Shown here one piece after another: positions 52,326 through 60,654 of a stretch of 64,000 nt of DNA; the first letter of the stretch is position 1; the number at the start of each line of letters is the position of its first letter. The notes beneath the pieces were generated by a model that saw only the letters and a list, made by a program, of their open reading frames with translations, made no database searches and was not told where the DNA came from. Source of the DNA: JAPOVO01 sp026708165 (GTDB taxonomy: Bacteria; Chloroflexota; UBA11872; VXNJ01); contig OZ242360.1 in the NCBI GenBank assembly GCA_965208775.1, positions 186,001-250,000 of the forward strand, given 5' to 3'. The position numbers and the translations under genes were made by a program.

Positions 52326-53360
52326 TCAGAAGTCATTGCGGACCTTGACCACCCGGCCGGTCTTTAGCGATTCCTGCGCGGCGACGGCCACCGCTATTCC
52401 CCTGGCGCCCTCTACGACGTCCGGGTCGGGTGTTTCGTCGTTCTTAATCCAATCCGCCATCTTGTAGAAATAGGGCACTAACTCCGCAGCGTGTCCTTCA
52501 ATTAGAGCGCCAGCAACCTGCGGTGGTTGCACCTCAAGATTGGAGTGTTGGGGAGTGCCATCGACGCCGATATCGATTCCGGTGATGGTTCCTTCCGTAC
52601 CGTAAATCTGGAGATGCTTATTGCCGCCTGCCAGTCCCTCGCTTCTGTTGTTGACAGAGCCGCACATCACCAGGACCCGGCCCAACGCGCCGCTCTCGAA
52701 TATCAGATTCAGAATCCAGATGTCCTCTATCGGATATCCGGGTATGACACCTGAATTCATGGCGAACGCACTTACCTCCGAGACGTTGCCGGCGAACCAC
52801 CTCAGGCAATCGATCGCGTGAGCGCCGCCGCCGAACAGAAAGTTCTGCGGTGCCGTGACCCGCCAGGGCGTTTTTTCGCACACGCCGCGAAGATCGTGGA
52901 TATAGCCAGTCTCAATGAGGCTGATACGACCTATCCGGCCATCGTCCACCGCTTGCTTTACGGCGATGATATGCGGAATAGACCGCCAGGTCTGCGCCAC
53001 CACAAACTTGAGTCCCGTTCGCCTCACGAGGCCGACCACGTTGTCGCAGTCGTCGAGCGTGGTAAGCAGGGGCTTAGTGCATATAACGTGCTTGCCCGCC
53101 TCCAGCGTGGCAGGCAGATGTTCCGCATGCAGATGGTCGGGCGTGAACACCCCTACAACGTCCACGTCCGGCCTTGCCAGAAGCTCGCGGTAGTCCGTCG
53201 TCGCAAATGCTACGCCGTATTCGCTAGTAGCTTGTTCGAGCCGCTCGGAGTCGAGGTCAGCGACCGCCCGCACGGCAATCGGCGATTCGGGATCCTCGTT
53301 CAAGAGCAAGGCTCCTCTACCAACTCCCAGACCGATGATTCCGAGTCCCAGTTGCTTCAT
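52326..53360 (-). CDS. Gfo/Idh/MocA family oxidoreductase
   Basis: 344 residues with GLGIIGLGVGRGALL (G-L-G-x-G-R-G) and TKPLLTTLDD (about 96-105) as the EKP-like motif. FGGGAHAIDCLRWFAG (about 176-191) carries the catalytic His; FNGG is typical. AGAGGA lies ten bases before the ATG. Probably co-transcribed with the phosphodiesterase gene downstream. One of six Gfo/Idh proteins here. Confidence 0.92.
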   Translation of the reverse strand: MKQLGLGIIGLGVGRGALLLNEDPESPIAVRAVADLDSERLEQATSEYGVAFATTDYRELLARPDVDVVGVFTPDHLHAEHLPATLEAGKHVICTKPLLTTLDDCDNVVGLVRRTGLKFVVAQTWRSIPHIIAVKQAVDDGRIGRISLIETGYIHDLRGVCEKTPWRVTAPQNFLFGGGAHAIDCLRWFAGNVSEVSAFAMNSGVIPGYPIEDIWILNLIFESGALGRVLVMCGSVNNRSEGLAGGNKHLQIYGTEGTITGIDIGVDGTPQHSNLEVQPPQVAGALIEGHAAELVPYFYKMADWIKNDETPDPDVVEGARGIAVAVAAQESLKTGRVVKVRNDF

Positions 53361-53471
53361 GGTGTACCAGTCCTCTCTTAAGACCTAGTCAGATACCGAT
53401 TTTGAGGGGTGATGCCTCCTATATCAGTTGATGCATATCCCAGGCAATTTCACATTCAGATGTTGATTTCG

Positions 53472-54287
53472 TTAGTTCCTCGAGTTCCGACTCGATCTCA
53501 AGGACGCTGCTATGGGAAATAGATCCCGCTTGGTCGGCCTTCTGCCCCATACGGCGACGTTCATGCGAAACATGGCGGCGGCGTGCGCAGTGCTGACCGG
53601 AAGTTCGACCTGCCGGCTGAACGCCATTTCTAATCCAGGGATGGCATCAAGCTGGGCCACAACCTTTCCCGCGTAAAGGTGTCCACCACGCTCAACCATG
53701 ACCTTCTCGACCATATCCAGATAGCGTTGAAATATCGGCTGAGTCGTGCGGATATTGGAGACCTCATCTATTAGTAGCAGACCTGTCGGTCCAAGTTGCC
53801 TGGCCCACGTACACAGCGCCACCGCAGGATCTCGTAAATGCGGCAAGAGAAGGTGGCAGAACATCAAGTCGGCCGGGCCGACAGGAAACAGTGTAGTCGT
53901 GACGTCGTGTCGAAAGTACTCGACGCCATCCCTCGGTTCGGCACGCGCCATTTGTATGAACCTGTCGGACGCGTCGAATCCCACGGTCCGTTCGGGCCTC
54001 AGGATCTCAGCGGCGAGGCGAGTCGTATAGCCAGGCCCACAGCCGAGATCAACCGCTAGATGAGGTCTGACTTGAACACACGAGAGGAAACTAACCATCT
54101 CCGGCTCAAACACTTCCGCGACCAGCCGCAAGCGCTTGACGGCGACATCAGAGTCTCCGAATGCATAACCCGAGCAACTCTCCGAGCGCAATATCTCCCT
54201 CGCAGCATTTTCTGGAGCTTGGCGTCTAACGATGACCAACATCGGCGCGAAACGCCATCCGTCAAAATCAGTCCACCCCACATCCAT
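53472..54287 (-). CDS. SAM-dependent methyltransferase
   Basis: Up to 271 residues. The SAM-binding motif I is HLAVDLGCGPGYTTRLA (about 75-91), motif II acidic residue in VGFDASDRFI, then FRHDVTTTLFP and DLMFCHLLLPHLRDP (post-I and motif IV). GLLLIDEVSN is the strand after. These are typical of class I methyltransferases (UbiE/Methyltransf_25 type). The start is uncertain: ATG at 54287 and 54242 are both in frame and neither has a clear site. The preceding 120 bases are A/T-richer than usual. Confidence 0.78.
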   Translation of the reverse strand: MDVGWTDFDGWRFAPMLVIVRRQAPENAAREILRSESCSGYAFGDSDVAVKRLRLVAEVFEPEMVSFLSCVQVRPHLAVDLGCGPGYTTRLAAEILRPERTVGFDASDRFIQMARAEPRDGVEYFRHDVTTTLFPVGPADLMFCHLLLPHLRDPAVALCTWARQLGPTGLLLIDEVSNIRTTQPIFQRYLDMVEKVMVERGGHLYAGKVVAQLDAIPGLEMAFSRQVELPVSTAHAAAMFRMNVAVWGRRPTKRDLFPIAASLRSSRNSRN

Positions 54288-54410
54288 TTAATCCATATAT
54301 AGAGAAAGGGGGAAGATCATAAGTAAGCATCTTTATCGGTAAGCCCGCAGACTCAACACGGATACCATGCTAACGAAACCGACGTCGAACGACAGTTTTG
54401 GAATTACCAG

Positions 54411-55622
54411 CTATTCCCCACGTTTCGGCTTACCAAACGCTCCCGCCGCGTCCAGCTCCGCGATTCGGTCGGCGGAGTAGCCGAGCACCGCTTCGAGCAC
54501 GCTCATCAGGTCCTCGTCACGTTGCGGCGCTCTTCGGTACGAAGGACGGAAACGGCTTAGTTTCAAAGGACTGGCTAACTGGCGTACTGTCCCGAACCTT
54601 GGATGGTCGACCTCAACGACCATGTCTCGCGCCGCAGCCTGAGGTTCGTTCACCGCCTCGGCCACAGTGTTCACAACGTCGCAAGGCACGTCTGCCGCCC
54701 GCAGTACGGCCAGCCAGTGCGCGGTGGGACGCGACTCGAAGATTGGCTCGATTATTGCCAGCAATTCGGCGGCGTGTTCTCGCCTGGTTTTGAAGGTCTC
54801 GAAGCGTGAGTCTTCCGCCAGATCGGGCCGTCCGAGCGCCGAAACCATCCCCTTCCAGAACGCTTCCATGGGGCCGCCCGCGACGATCCACCCGTCCGCC
54901 GTACGAAAGTTCTGAAAGGGAACGAGCGTGAGATGCGCCGATTGCCGGGTGCGTGCTGGCTGATATCCACGGGTCAGATGCCAGGTGCCGGGATAAGACA
55001 ACATACTCAAGGCCACGTCGAATAGGCTAACGTCGCAGTCCATCCCGACGCCATCACGGCGAGCCGCGTGAACGCCGACCATCAATGACAGCGCAGCGGC
55101 GAAGCCGGTTGCAAGATCGACCACTGGCAGTCCCGACTTCGCCGGCGGGCCATCCGGCTCGCCCGTCATGCTCATCCAGCCAGTCGCACCTTGAATCATG
55201 TAATCGTAGGATGGGTCCGCCGCGCGCGGTCCCGTCATTCCAAATCCACTGAGAGCGCAACAGACGATCCGGGGATTCAAGTGCTTCAGATCATCGTAAG
55301 TGATGCCCAACCGCCTGGGCACGTCTCCGCGGAAATTGGAGTAGACGGCGTCCGAAACCGTGACGAGATCCTCGAAGACCTTACGCCCTTCACGATTGCG
55401 CAAATCCAGGCTGATGCTCTTCTTGTTGCGGTTGAACGTCTCGAAGAAAAGGCTGTCCTCGTCGTCCTGAAAGGGCGTCGCATAACGTGCGCTATCGCCG
55501 CCACGATTCGGGTCTTCTATCTTGATGACCTCGGCTCCCAAATCGGCCAAGTGCACGGTGCCAAACGGCCCAGACACCCATTGTTCGAGCGATACGATTC
55601 GGATGTCCTCGAGAGGCTTCAA
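54411..55622 (-). CDS. CaiB/BaiF class III CoA-transferase
   Basis: 403 residues, full length for the family. The catalytic Asp is D140 in PSYDYMIQGATGWM; EQWVSGPFGTVHLADLGAEVIKIEDP at the N-terminus and SRFRPSYRRAPQRDED near the C-terminus are family hallmarks. These enzymes move CoA from one carboxylate to another, here unknown. The ATG overlaps the stop of the MaoC-like gene (55619-55622), so the two are made together. In the 3-hydroxypropionate bicycle a CaiB-like mesaconyl-CoA transferase acts with a mesaconyl-CoA hydratase of the MaoC family, making that a model for this pair. Confidence 0.9.
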   Translation of the reverse strand: MKPLEDIRIVSLEQWVSGPFGTVHLADLGAEVIKIEDPNRGGDSARYATPFQDDEDSLFFETFNRNKKSISLDLRNREGRKVFEDLVTVSDAVYSNFRGDVPRRLGITYDDLKHLNPRIVCCALSGFGMTGPRAADPSYDYMIQGATGWMSMTGEPDGPPAKSGLPVVDLATGFAAALSLMVGVHAARRDGVGMDCDVSLFDVALSMLSYPGTWHLTRGYQPARTRQSAHLTLVPFQNFRTADGWIVAGGPMEAFWKGMVSALGRPDLAEDSRFETFKTRREHAAELLAIIEPIFESRPTAHWLAVLRAADVPCDVVNTVAEAVNEPQAAARDMVVEVDHPRFGTVRQLASPLKLSRFRPSYRRAPQRDEDLMSVLEAVLGYSADRIAELDAAGAFGKPKRGE

Positions 55623-56152
55623 ACCAGGGCCTCGTCTCCATCCGTGATTGGTGTCGCTGCAGTCGGAAATGTGGAGTCTGAAATTGCGGAATCAGCCTTG
55701 TAGACCATGAAGGTGCGGAGATACTCGATACAAACGTCGCCGTGCTGGTTCAATCCGCGCGTCTTGACTTTCACTATCCCGGCGTGCGGCCGCGAATTCG
55801 ACTCGCGTTTGTGTACTACAAGGCTCTCGGAATACAGCGTATCTCCCGCGTAAACCGGGTGCGTCAAGCGGACCTTGTCCCACCCGAGATTCGCTACCGC
55901 GTTCTGGCTAGTGTCCGTCACACTCTGACCGAGGACGATGGCCAGCGTGAGCGCTGAGTTCACCAACTGACGTCCGAACTCGCCTTTTTCCGCATAGTGA
56001 GCGTCGAAGTGCAACGGATTTGTGTTCATCGTTAGCAAAGTGAACCAAGTGTTATCAGCCTCGGTGATCGTGCGTCCGAGAGGATGCCGGTAAACGTCGC
56101 CGACCTCGAAATCTTCGAAGAAACGCCCGCGCCAACCATCTCTAATCGACAT
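55619..56152 (-). CDS. MaoC-like (R)-specific enoyl-CoA hydratase/mesaconyl-CoA hydratase-like protein
   Basis: 177 residues with a hot-dog fold. GRTITEADNTWFTLLTMNTNPLHFD (26-50) is the hydratase motif; the catalytic His is H48, and the usual Asp five residues before it is N43, as in some mesaconyl-CoA-hydratase-like sequences. VRLTHPVYAGDTLYSES is the next conserved segment. Start at 56152 with GGAGAGG upstream rather than the first ATG at 56179. Coupled to the CoA-transferase gene. Confidence 0.85.
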   Translation of the reverse strand: MSIRDGWRGRFFEDFEVGDVYRHPLGRTITEADNTWFTLLTMNTNPLHFDAHYAEKGEFGRQLVNSALTLAIVLGQSVTDTSQNAVANLGWDKVRLTHPVYAGDTLYSESLVVHKRESNSRPHAGIVKVKTRGLNQHGDVCIEYLRTFMVYKADSAISDSTFPTAATPITDGDEALV

Positions 56153-56343
56153 CGTTGCCTCTCCATGACGTCTGCACACACCTCCAAACTGATGCGATAT
56201 CGGTGAAAGATCTCCGCGTCTCAGATTGAGGGCAATGGCCGAACCGAGTTGTACAAGTCATGTGACTTGGCAGGGCACCGTGACCAGTCTCGAACTGGCG
56301 TAGTGTGACAAGTCGACAATATCTGACCTCTGTCGATGGGCCG

Positions 56344-57129
56344 CTACCGAGTGCATTGCTCTGACAATTCTGGATAGCCGCCATAGCCCGCAGTCAGACC
56401 TCCGTCGACGACCAGCTCCGCACCAGTAATAAACGAAGCCTCGTCAGAAGCCAAGAACAGCACCGCGTTTGCGACATCCGCCGTCTCGCCACGTCTCCGA
56501 AGCGGCGTATATCCAACCAATCGGCCTCCCGAGCTACTCGCGGGATTGGCCGACCTCATAGGCGGCATGTAGCCAGGATGCACCGAGTTCACGCGGATTC
56601 TATCGGGACCATGCTTGAACGCCATAGCCTTAGTGAATATCCGAACTCCCCCTTTCGAAGCGTGGTATCCAGGATGACCAAAAGTGGATCCGAAAAGTCC
56701 CGAAGCAGACGAGATGTTCACGATGGAACCGCCGCCAGCTTCTTTCATTGCGGGCAACACGGCCCTCGTGCCGAGATAGACACCTGTCAGATTCACATTT
56801 ACCAGCGCGTGCCACGCATCGAGATCGTCGTTATCCGTCACGTATGAGCCGCTGAGGCCAGCGTTGTTGACAAGTATGTCAATCGCGCCGAATATCGCCA
56901 GCGATTCGTCTATCAGTGCATCCCACGATTTCTCGCTCGTCACATCTGTGTGGAGAAAACGAGCGTCGCCTCCAGATTGGCGGATATCCTCGACCACTCG
57001 ATTGCCTGGATCGTCGGAGATATCGGAAATCACTACTCTGCAGCCCTCGCGGGCGAACAGCCTTGCCTCTTCGGCTCCCATCCCGCTCGCGGCTCCGGTG
57101 ACAATGGCAACCTTGCTGGCTAAGCGCAT
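56344..57129 (-). CDS. Short-chain dehydrogenase/reductase (SDR)
   Basis: 261 residues, typical classical SDR. T-G-A-A-S-G-M-G (about 12-19) is the cofactor motif, NNAGLSG (about 90-96), catalytic Ser in NISSASGLFG and Y-H-A-S-K (about 157-161) are present. It ends in ELVVDGGLTAGYGGYPE, with the usual DGG. GGAGGC precedes the ATG at 57129; the frame is open to 57255 without a better site. It diverges from the LLM flavoprotein at 57300. Confidence 0.9.
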   Translation of the reverse strand: MRLASKVAIVTGAASGMGAEEARLFAREGCRVVISDISDDPGNRVVEDIRQSGGDARFLHTDVTSEKSWDALIDESLAIFGAIDILVNNAGLSGSYVTDNDDLDAWHALVNVNLTGVYLGTRAVLPAMKEAGGGSIVNISSASGLFGSTFGHPGYHASKGGVRIFTKAMAFKHGPDRIRVNSVHPGYMPPMRSANPASSSGGRLVGYTPLRRRGETADVANAVLFLASDEASFITGAELVVDGGLTAGYGGYPELSEQCTR

Positions 57130-57299
57130 CGGTTTCAGCCTCCAGCTTTGCGTTGGCTCCTGAAATGCGGTGCAGACGCATGGCACTCGGCCACACCATT
57201 CCGAAACGCCGCCCGCTCCGCCAGTTTCCCCGCGATATAGTATGCGCCGACGCATGATGGAACATAACCGCCGCCTAGCGGTCCCCGCAGGAACGCGAG

Positions 57300-58376
57300 A
57301 TGAAATTCGGTCAGTTTGAGATCATCAGATGGCACCCGGATGTCTCCATTCCTCAAAGCATCAGCGACGTGATGGAGAAAGTCGAGCTAGCGGACAGGCT
57401 GGGAATGGACGAGATATGGCTCGGCGAGCATCACTTCTCCCGGCACGGAATCATCTCCGGCATTTGGTCGATGCTGGGTTACGTTGCGCAGCGCACCAAG
57501 AATGCGCGAATCGGAAGTGCGGTCGTGGTACTGCCGTTTCACAATCCCATCATGGTGGCTGAAGAAGCGGCGACGATTGACATCCTGTCGAACGGCAGAT
57601 TCACGCTAGGCATAGGAGCGGGATATCAGGCACAAGAGTTTCGCGGCCTGGGATCGAACATCGAAGAGGCCAGACCGAGGTTTCGCGAATATCTGGATGT
57701 CATCCGAAAGTGTTGGGAGGACGGTCCACTCACGTTTAAGGGCCAGTTCGTCGATGTCGAAGACTTGTTGGTAATTCCCAAGCCGATTCAAAAGCCGCTG
57801 CCAGTTACGATCGCGGTGAGTACGAGTCCTGAGAGCGTGGACTACGCGGCCAAACTGGGTCTAGAGATAATCGTCGGTGGACCGACCGCGGTTATGGGGC
57901 AAATCTCTCAGGTTATGGATCTTTGGCACGAGCGGATGGAGCACTACGGCCATCCGCACGAGCACATCGATCTGGCGGTTGGCATTGACATATACGTCGC
58001 GCCGACCATGGAAGAGGCTGAGTCGGACTTGATCGGGCTCGAAGATGAGATCAACGAAGTCTTCAGGAGGGTAGGCAATCCGAGACGCGCAGACGGGTCC
58101 ATTCCCGAGGGCTTCAAGCACTGGGCACATCGGGACGAGGATCGGCTGCTAGGAGCGAAACGCGCGCTTAAGGAAGGAATGCTCCCTCTAATCGGAACAC
58201 CCGAAGTCGTTAGCGAGAGGATCGAGAATTTTAGATCCAAGGGCATTAGGTCCATTCGCGGCACATTCGGCAAGGCGGGACTTGAGCAGGGAAAGGCCCT
58301 GCGATGCATCCAGATGTTCGCGGAAGAGGTAATGCCCAACTTCGTCGACGAACGGGTGGCTGTCACTCAGGGTTGA
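57300..58376 (+). CDS. LLM-class flavin-dependent oxidoreductase (luciferase-like)
   Basis: 358 residues of the bacterial-luciferase-like barrel family. DEIWLGEHHFSRHG (about 38-51) is the characteristic segment, with RIGSAVVVLPFHNPIMVAEEAATIDILSNGRFTLGIGAGY (about 76-116) and a C-terminal FGKAGLEQG. FMN or F420 is the likely cofactor. The substrate could be an aliphatic or sulfur compound, but the sequence does not tell. The ATG has AGGAA seven bases upstream. Divergent from the SDR. Confidence 0.88.
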   Translation: MKFGQFEIIRWHPDVSIPQSISDVMEKVELADRLGMDEIWLGEHHFSRHGIISGIWSMLGYVAQRTKNARIGSAVVVLPFHNPIMVAEEAATIDILSNGRFTLGIGAGYQAQEFRGLGSNIEEARPRFREYLDVIRKCWEDGPLTFKGQFVDVEDLLVIPKPIQKPLPVTIAVSTSPESVDYAAKLGLEIIVGGPTAVMGQISQVMDLWHERMEHYGHPHEHIDLAVGIDIYVAPTMEEAESDLIGLEDEINEVFRRVGNPRRADGSIPEGFKHWAHRDEDRLLGAKRALKEGMLPLIGTPEVVSERIENFRSKGIRSIRGTFGKAGLEQGKALRCIQMFAEEVMPNFVDERVAVTQG

Positions 58377-58570
58377 GCCATTGTCACACTCCTCGAAGAG
58401 CCTGAGTTAGTCTTCAATCTAAATGCCATCGCCGGACTATGCGACCTGAGGTCGGCAGCAAGCGTGATGGCAACACTCGGACACAACCGAGAGAGAGTCC
58501 ATAGAAGCATCGTCGACTATGTATCATCGTGCAGCAAACTGCCCGATTTCTCGTTACCGAGGTTGAGAAC

Positions 58571-60478
58571 GTGGCGTCTCACAATCGGATAAGACTGTCA
58601 CTCGCTCTTGTTTCCGCGATGCTGGCAACGGTCGCTATCGCCACGGTGGCGAGCGCACAGTGGCCGTCGACATGCGTCGAACTGAACGACATCGTCGAGA
58701 TGTCTCTCGGCAACCATCACAACGTTGGGATTTATGAGCGTGTCTTTGGGGATGATGCCGAAGAAGCCTGCCGGAACGAACACCGCGATGACGCGCGCTC
58801 CCTGTTTGCCTGGTCAGTCTTGGGGGAAACGCCGGCTGTCACGCCCGCCGATGAGAAGGTCCTGACGATCCTGTACTGGCAGGCTCCATCGGTGCCCTCA
58901 CCGTATCTGTCGAGCGGCTTCAAGGACCGGGATGCGAGTGCAATCACTCTGGAGCCCCTAGCCAACTACGCCCCTGACGGCCGAATCGTACCCAAACTGG
59001 CTGTCTCAGTGCCGACGCTAGAAAACGGCGGTGTTTCGCCTGACTTGACGTCGATTACCTGGAGGCTGAGAGAGGATTTGAAATGGTCGGATGGCAGGGT
59101 AATGACGGCCGACGACGTAGTGTTCACGTGGCGCTACTGCATCGACGTAAACACCGGCTGCGTTCGCGCCGGAGCCTTCGCCGATATTGAATCCGTCGAA
59201 TCCGTTGACATACACACCGTAAAAATCTCCTTTAAAGGGCCAACGTCATATCCGTACAGCGCTTTCGTTGGAGCAGGTTCGCCAGTGATGAGCAGCCGCC
59301 AATTCGCCAAGTGCATCGGTGCAGCGGCCGTGACCTGCACGGCGCAGAACACTTCCCCTCTCGGTACCGGCCCCTATCGCATCATCAGCTTCACGGAAGG
59401 CGACGGGGCGGTATACGAGCGCAACCCGTTCTACCGAGGCGAGCCAGCCTATTTCGACCGTGTTGTCCTCAAAGGAGGAGTTGACGCCGTCACTGCGGCC
59501 CGCAAAGTTTTGGAACTCGCCGAAGCTGACTATGCCTGGAACATACAGGTGGTCCCCGAAACACTGGCCGAGCTGGAAGCGGCAGGGCGAGGCAAGGTTG
59601 TCTACGCCTTAGGAAGCTTGGTCGAACGGATCGTAGTCAATCACACGAACCCAGACCCAGCGCTTGGGGAGAATCGCTCCGAATACCTCGGCGGAACGAA
59701 CTCCCATCCATTCCTGACGTTTACGCCGATTCCCCAGGCGATGTCGATGGCCATCGACCGGGGACTCATCTCGGAACGTCTCTATGGTTTCGCCGCCGAA
59801 GCCGCCTGCAACATGATCGCCGGTCCTCAGAGGTACGTTTCCACGGCAAACAACGGATGCCTAATCCAGGACATCGAAGGCGCCAACCGGCTGCTAGACG
59901 AAAACGGCGTCCACGACACGGACGGCGACGGCATTCGTGAATACAACGGAGTGTCACTGCGCATTACGTTCCAAACGACAACGAATTTCATTCGGCAAGA
60001 GACACAGGCGCTGATTCGCGACTGGTGGCTACAGATCGGCATTGACACTGTCCTCATGCGGCACGACGCAGGAGTCTTCTTCGGCGGCGACCCAGTCGTT
60101 CACAAGGAAGCGTCGTTCCGCAGGTTCTTCGCCGACGTGCAGATGTACACGGAAGATTCCGGCGTAGATCCCCAACAGTATCTTTCCGGTCAGACATGCG
60201 CCCACATCCAGACAAGGGACAACAACTGGGCCAGCGACAACAATTCCCGCTGGTGCAATCTCGAATACGACCGTCTGTATTCACGCTTGGCACAAGCCCG
60301 GCCAGGGCCCGAACGCGACGCGCTTGTCAAGCAACTCAACGACGCTCTTGTACAGAGCTATTCGGAGATTCCGCTCGTAAACCGGGGAAGAGTCGCTGCC
60401 CATTTGAATACCTTGCACGGCATTCGTCTGAACGGCTGGGACAGCGATTTGTGGAACATTGCCGAGTGGCGGCGCTAG
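58571..60478 (+). CDS. ABC oligopeptide/nickel-type solute-binding protein (family 5)
   Basis: 635 residues from the GTG at 58571. A signal peptide (about RLSLALVSAMLATVAIATVASAQ) precedes an N-terminal insertion (about 35-85) and the SBP_bac_5 fold. Family signatures are LTSITWRLREDLKWSDGRVMTADDVVFTWRY, TGPYRIISFTEGDG and NRLLDENGVHDTDGDGIREY. There is no lipobox, unlike the family 1 proteins. The GTG is preferred because GAGG lies eight bases upstream; a GTG at 58529 in the same frame extends it by 14 residues. No permease or ATPase genes are adjacent, so the transporter core is elsewhere or lost. Confidence 0.88.
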   Translation: MASHNRIRLSLALVSAMLATVAIATVASAQWPSTCVELNDIVEMSLGNHHNVGIYERVFGDDAEEACRNEHRDDARSLFAWSVLGETPAVTPADEKVLTILYWQAPSVPSPYLSSGFKDRDASAITLEPLANYAPDGRIVPKLAVSVPTLENGGVSPDLTSITWRLREDLKWSDGRVMTADDVVFTWRYCIDVNTGCVRAGAFADIESVESVDIHTVKISFKGPTSYPYSAFVGAGSPVMSSRQFAKCIGAAAVTCTAQNTSPLGTGPYRIISFTEGDGAVYERNPFYRGEPAYFDRVVLKGGVDAVTAARKVLELAEADYAWNIQVVPETLAELEAAGRGKVVYALGSLVERIVVNHTNPDPALGENRSEYLGGTNSHPFLTFTPIPQAMSMAIDRGLISERLYGFAAEAACNMIAGPQRYVSTANNGCLIQDIEGANRLLDENGVHDTDGDGIREYNGVSLRITFQTTTNFIRQETQALIRDWWLQIGIDTVLMRHDAGVFFGGDPVVHKEASFRRFFADVQMYTEDSGVDPQQYLSGQTCAHIQTRDNNWASDNNSRWCNLEYDRLYSRLAQARPGPERDALVKQLNDALVQSYSEIPLVNRGRVAAHLNTLHGIRLNGWDSDLWNIAEWRR

Positions 60479-60654
60479 AGGACGGCCGAAGAGAACAGAA
60501 ACCGCTCCGGCCGGTCCTGCTGAACGGTTGATGGGGAGTAATCCTGCAGAGACGAGCGGCTAATCAGGCCCCGGTTACGGAACGAGCCCGTGAAGCAAGT
60601 TAGGGCATTGAAGTACTGGGAAGCTGGTAGTCGACCGGGGGAAGTTGGAGGAGG

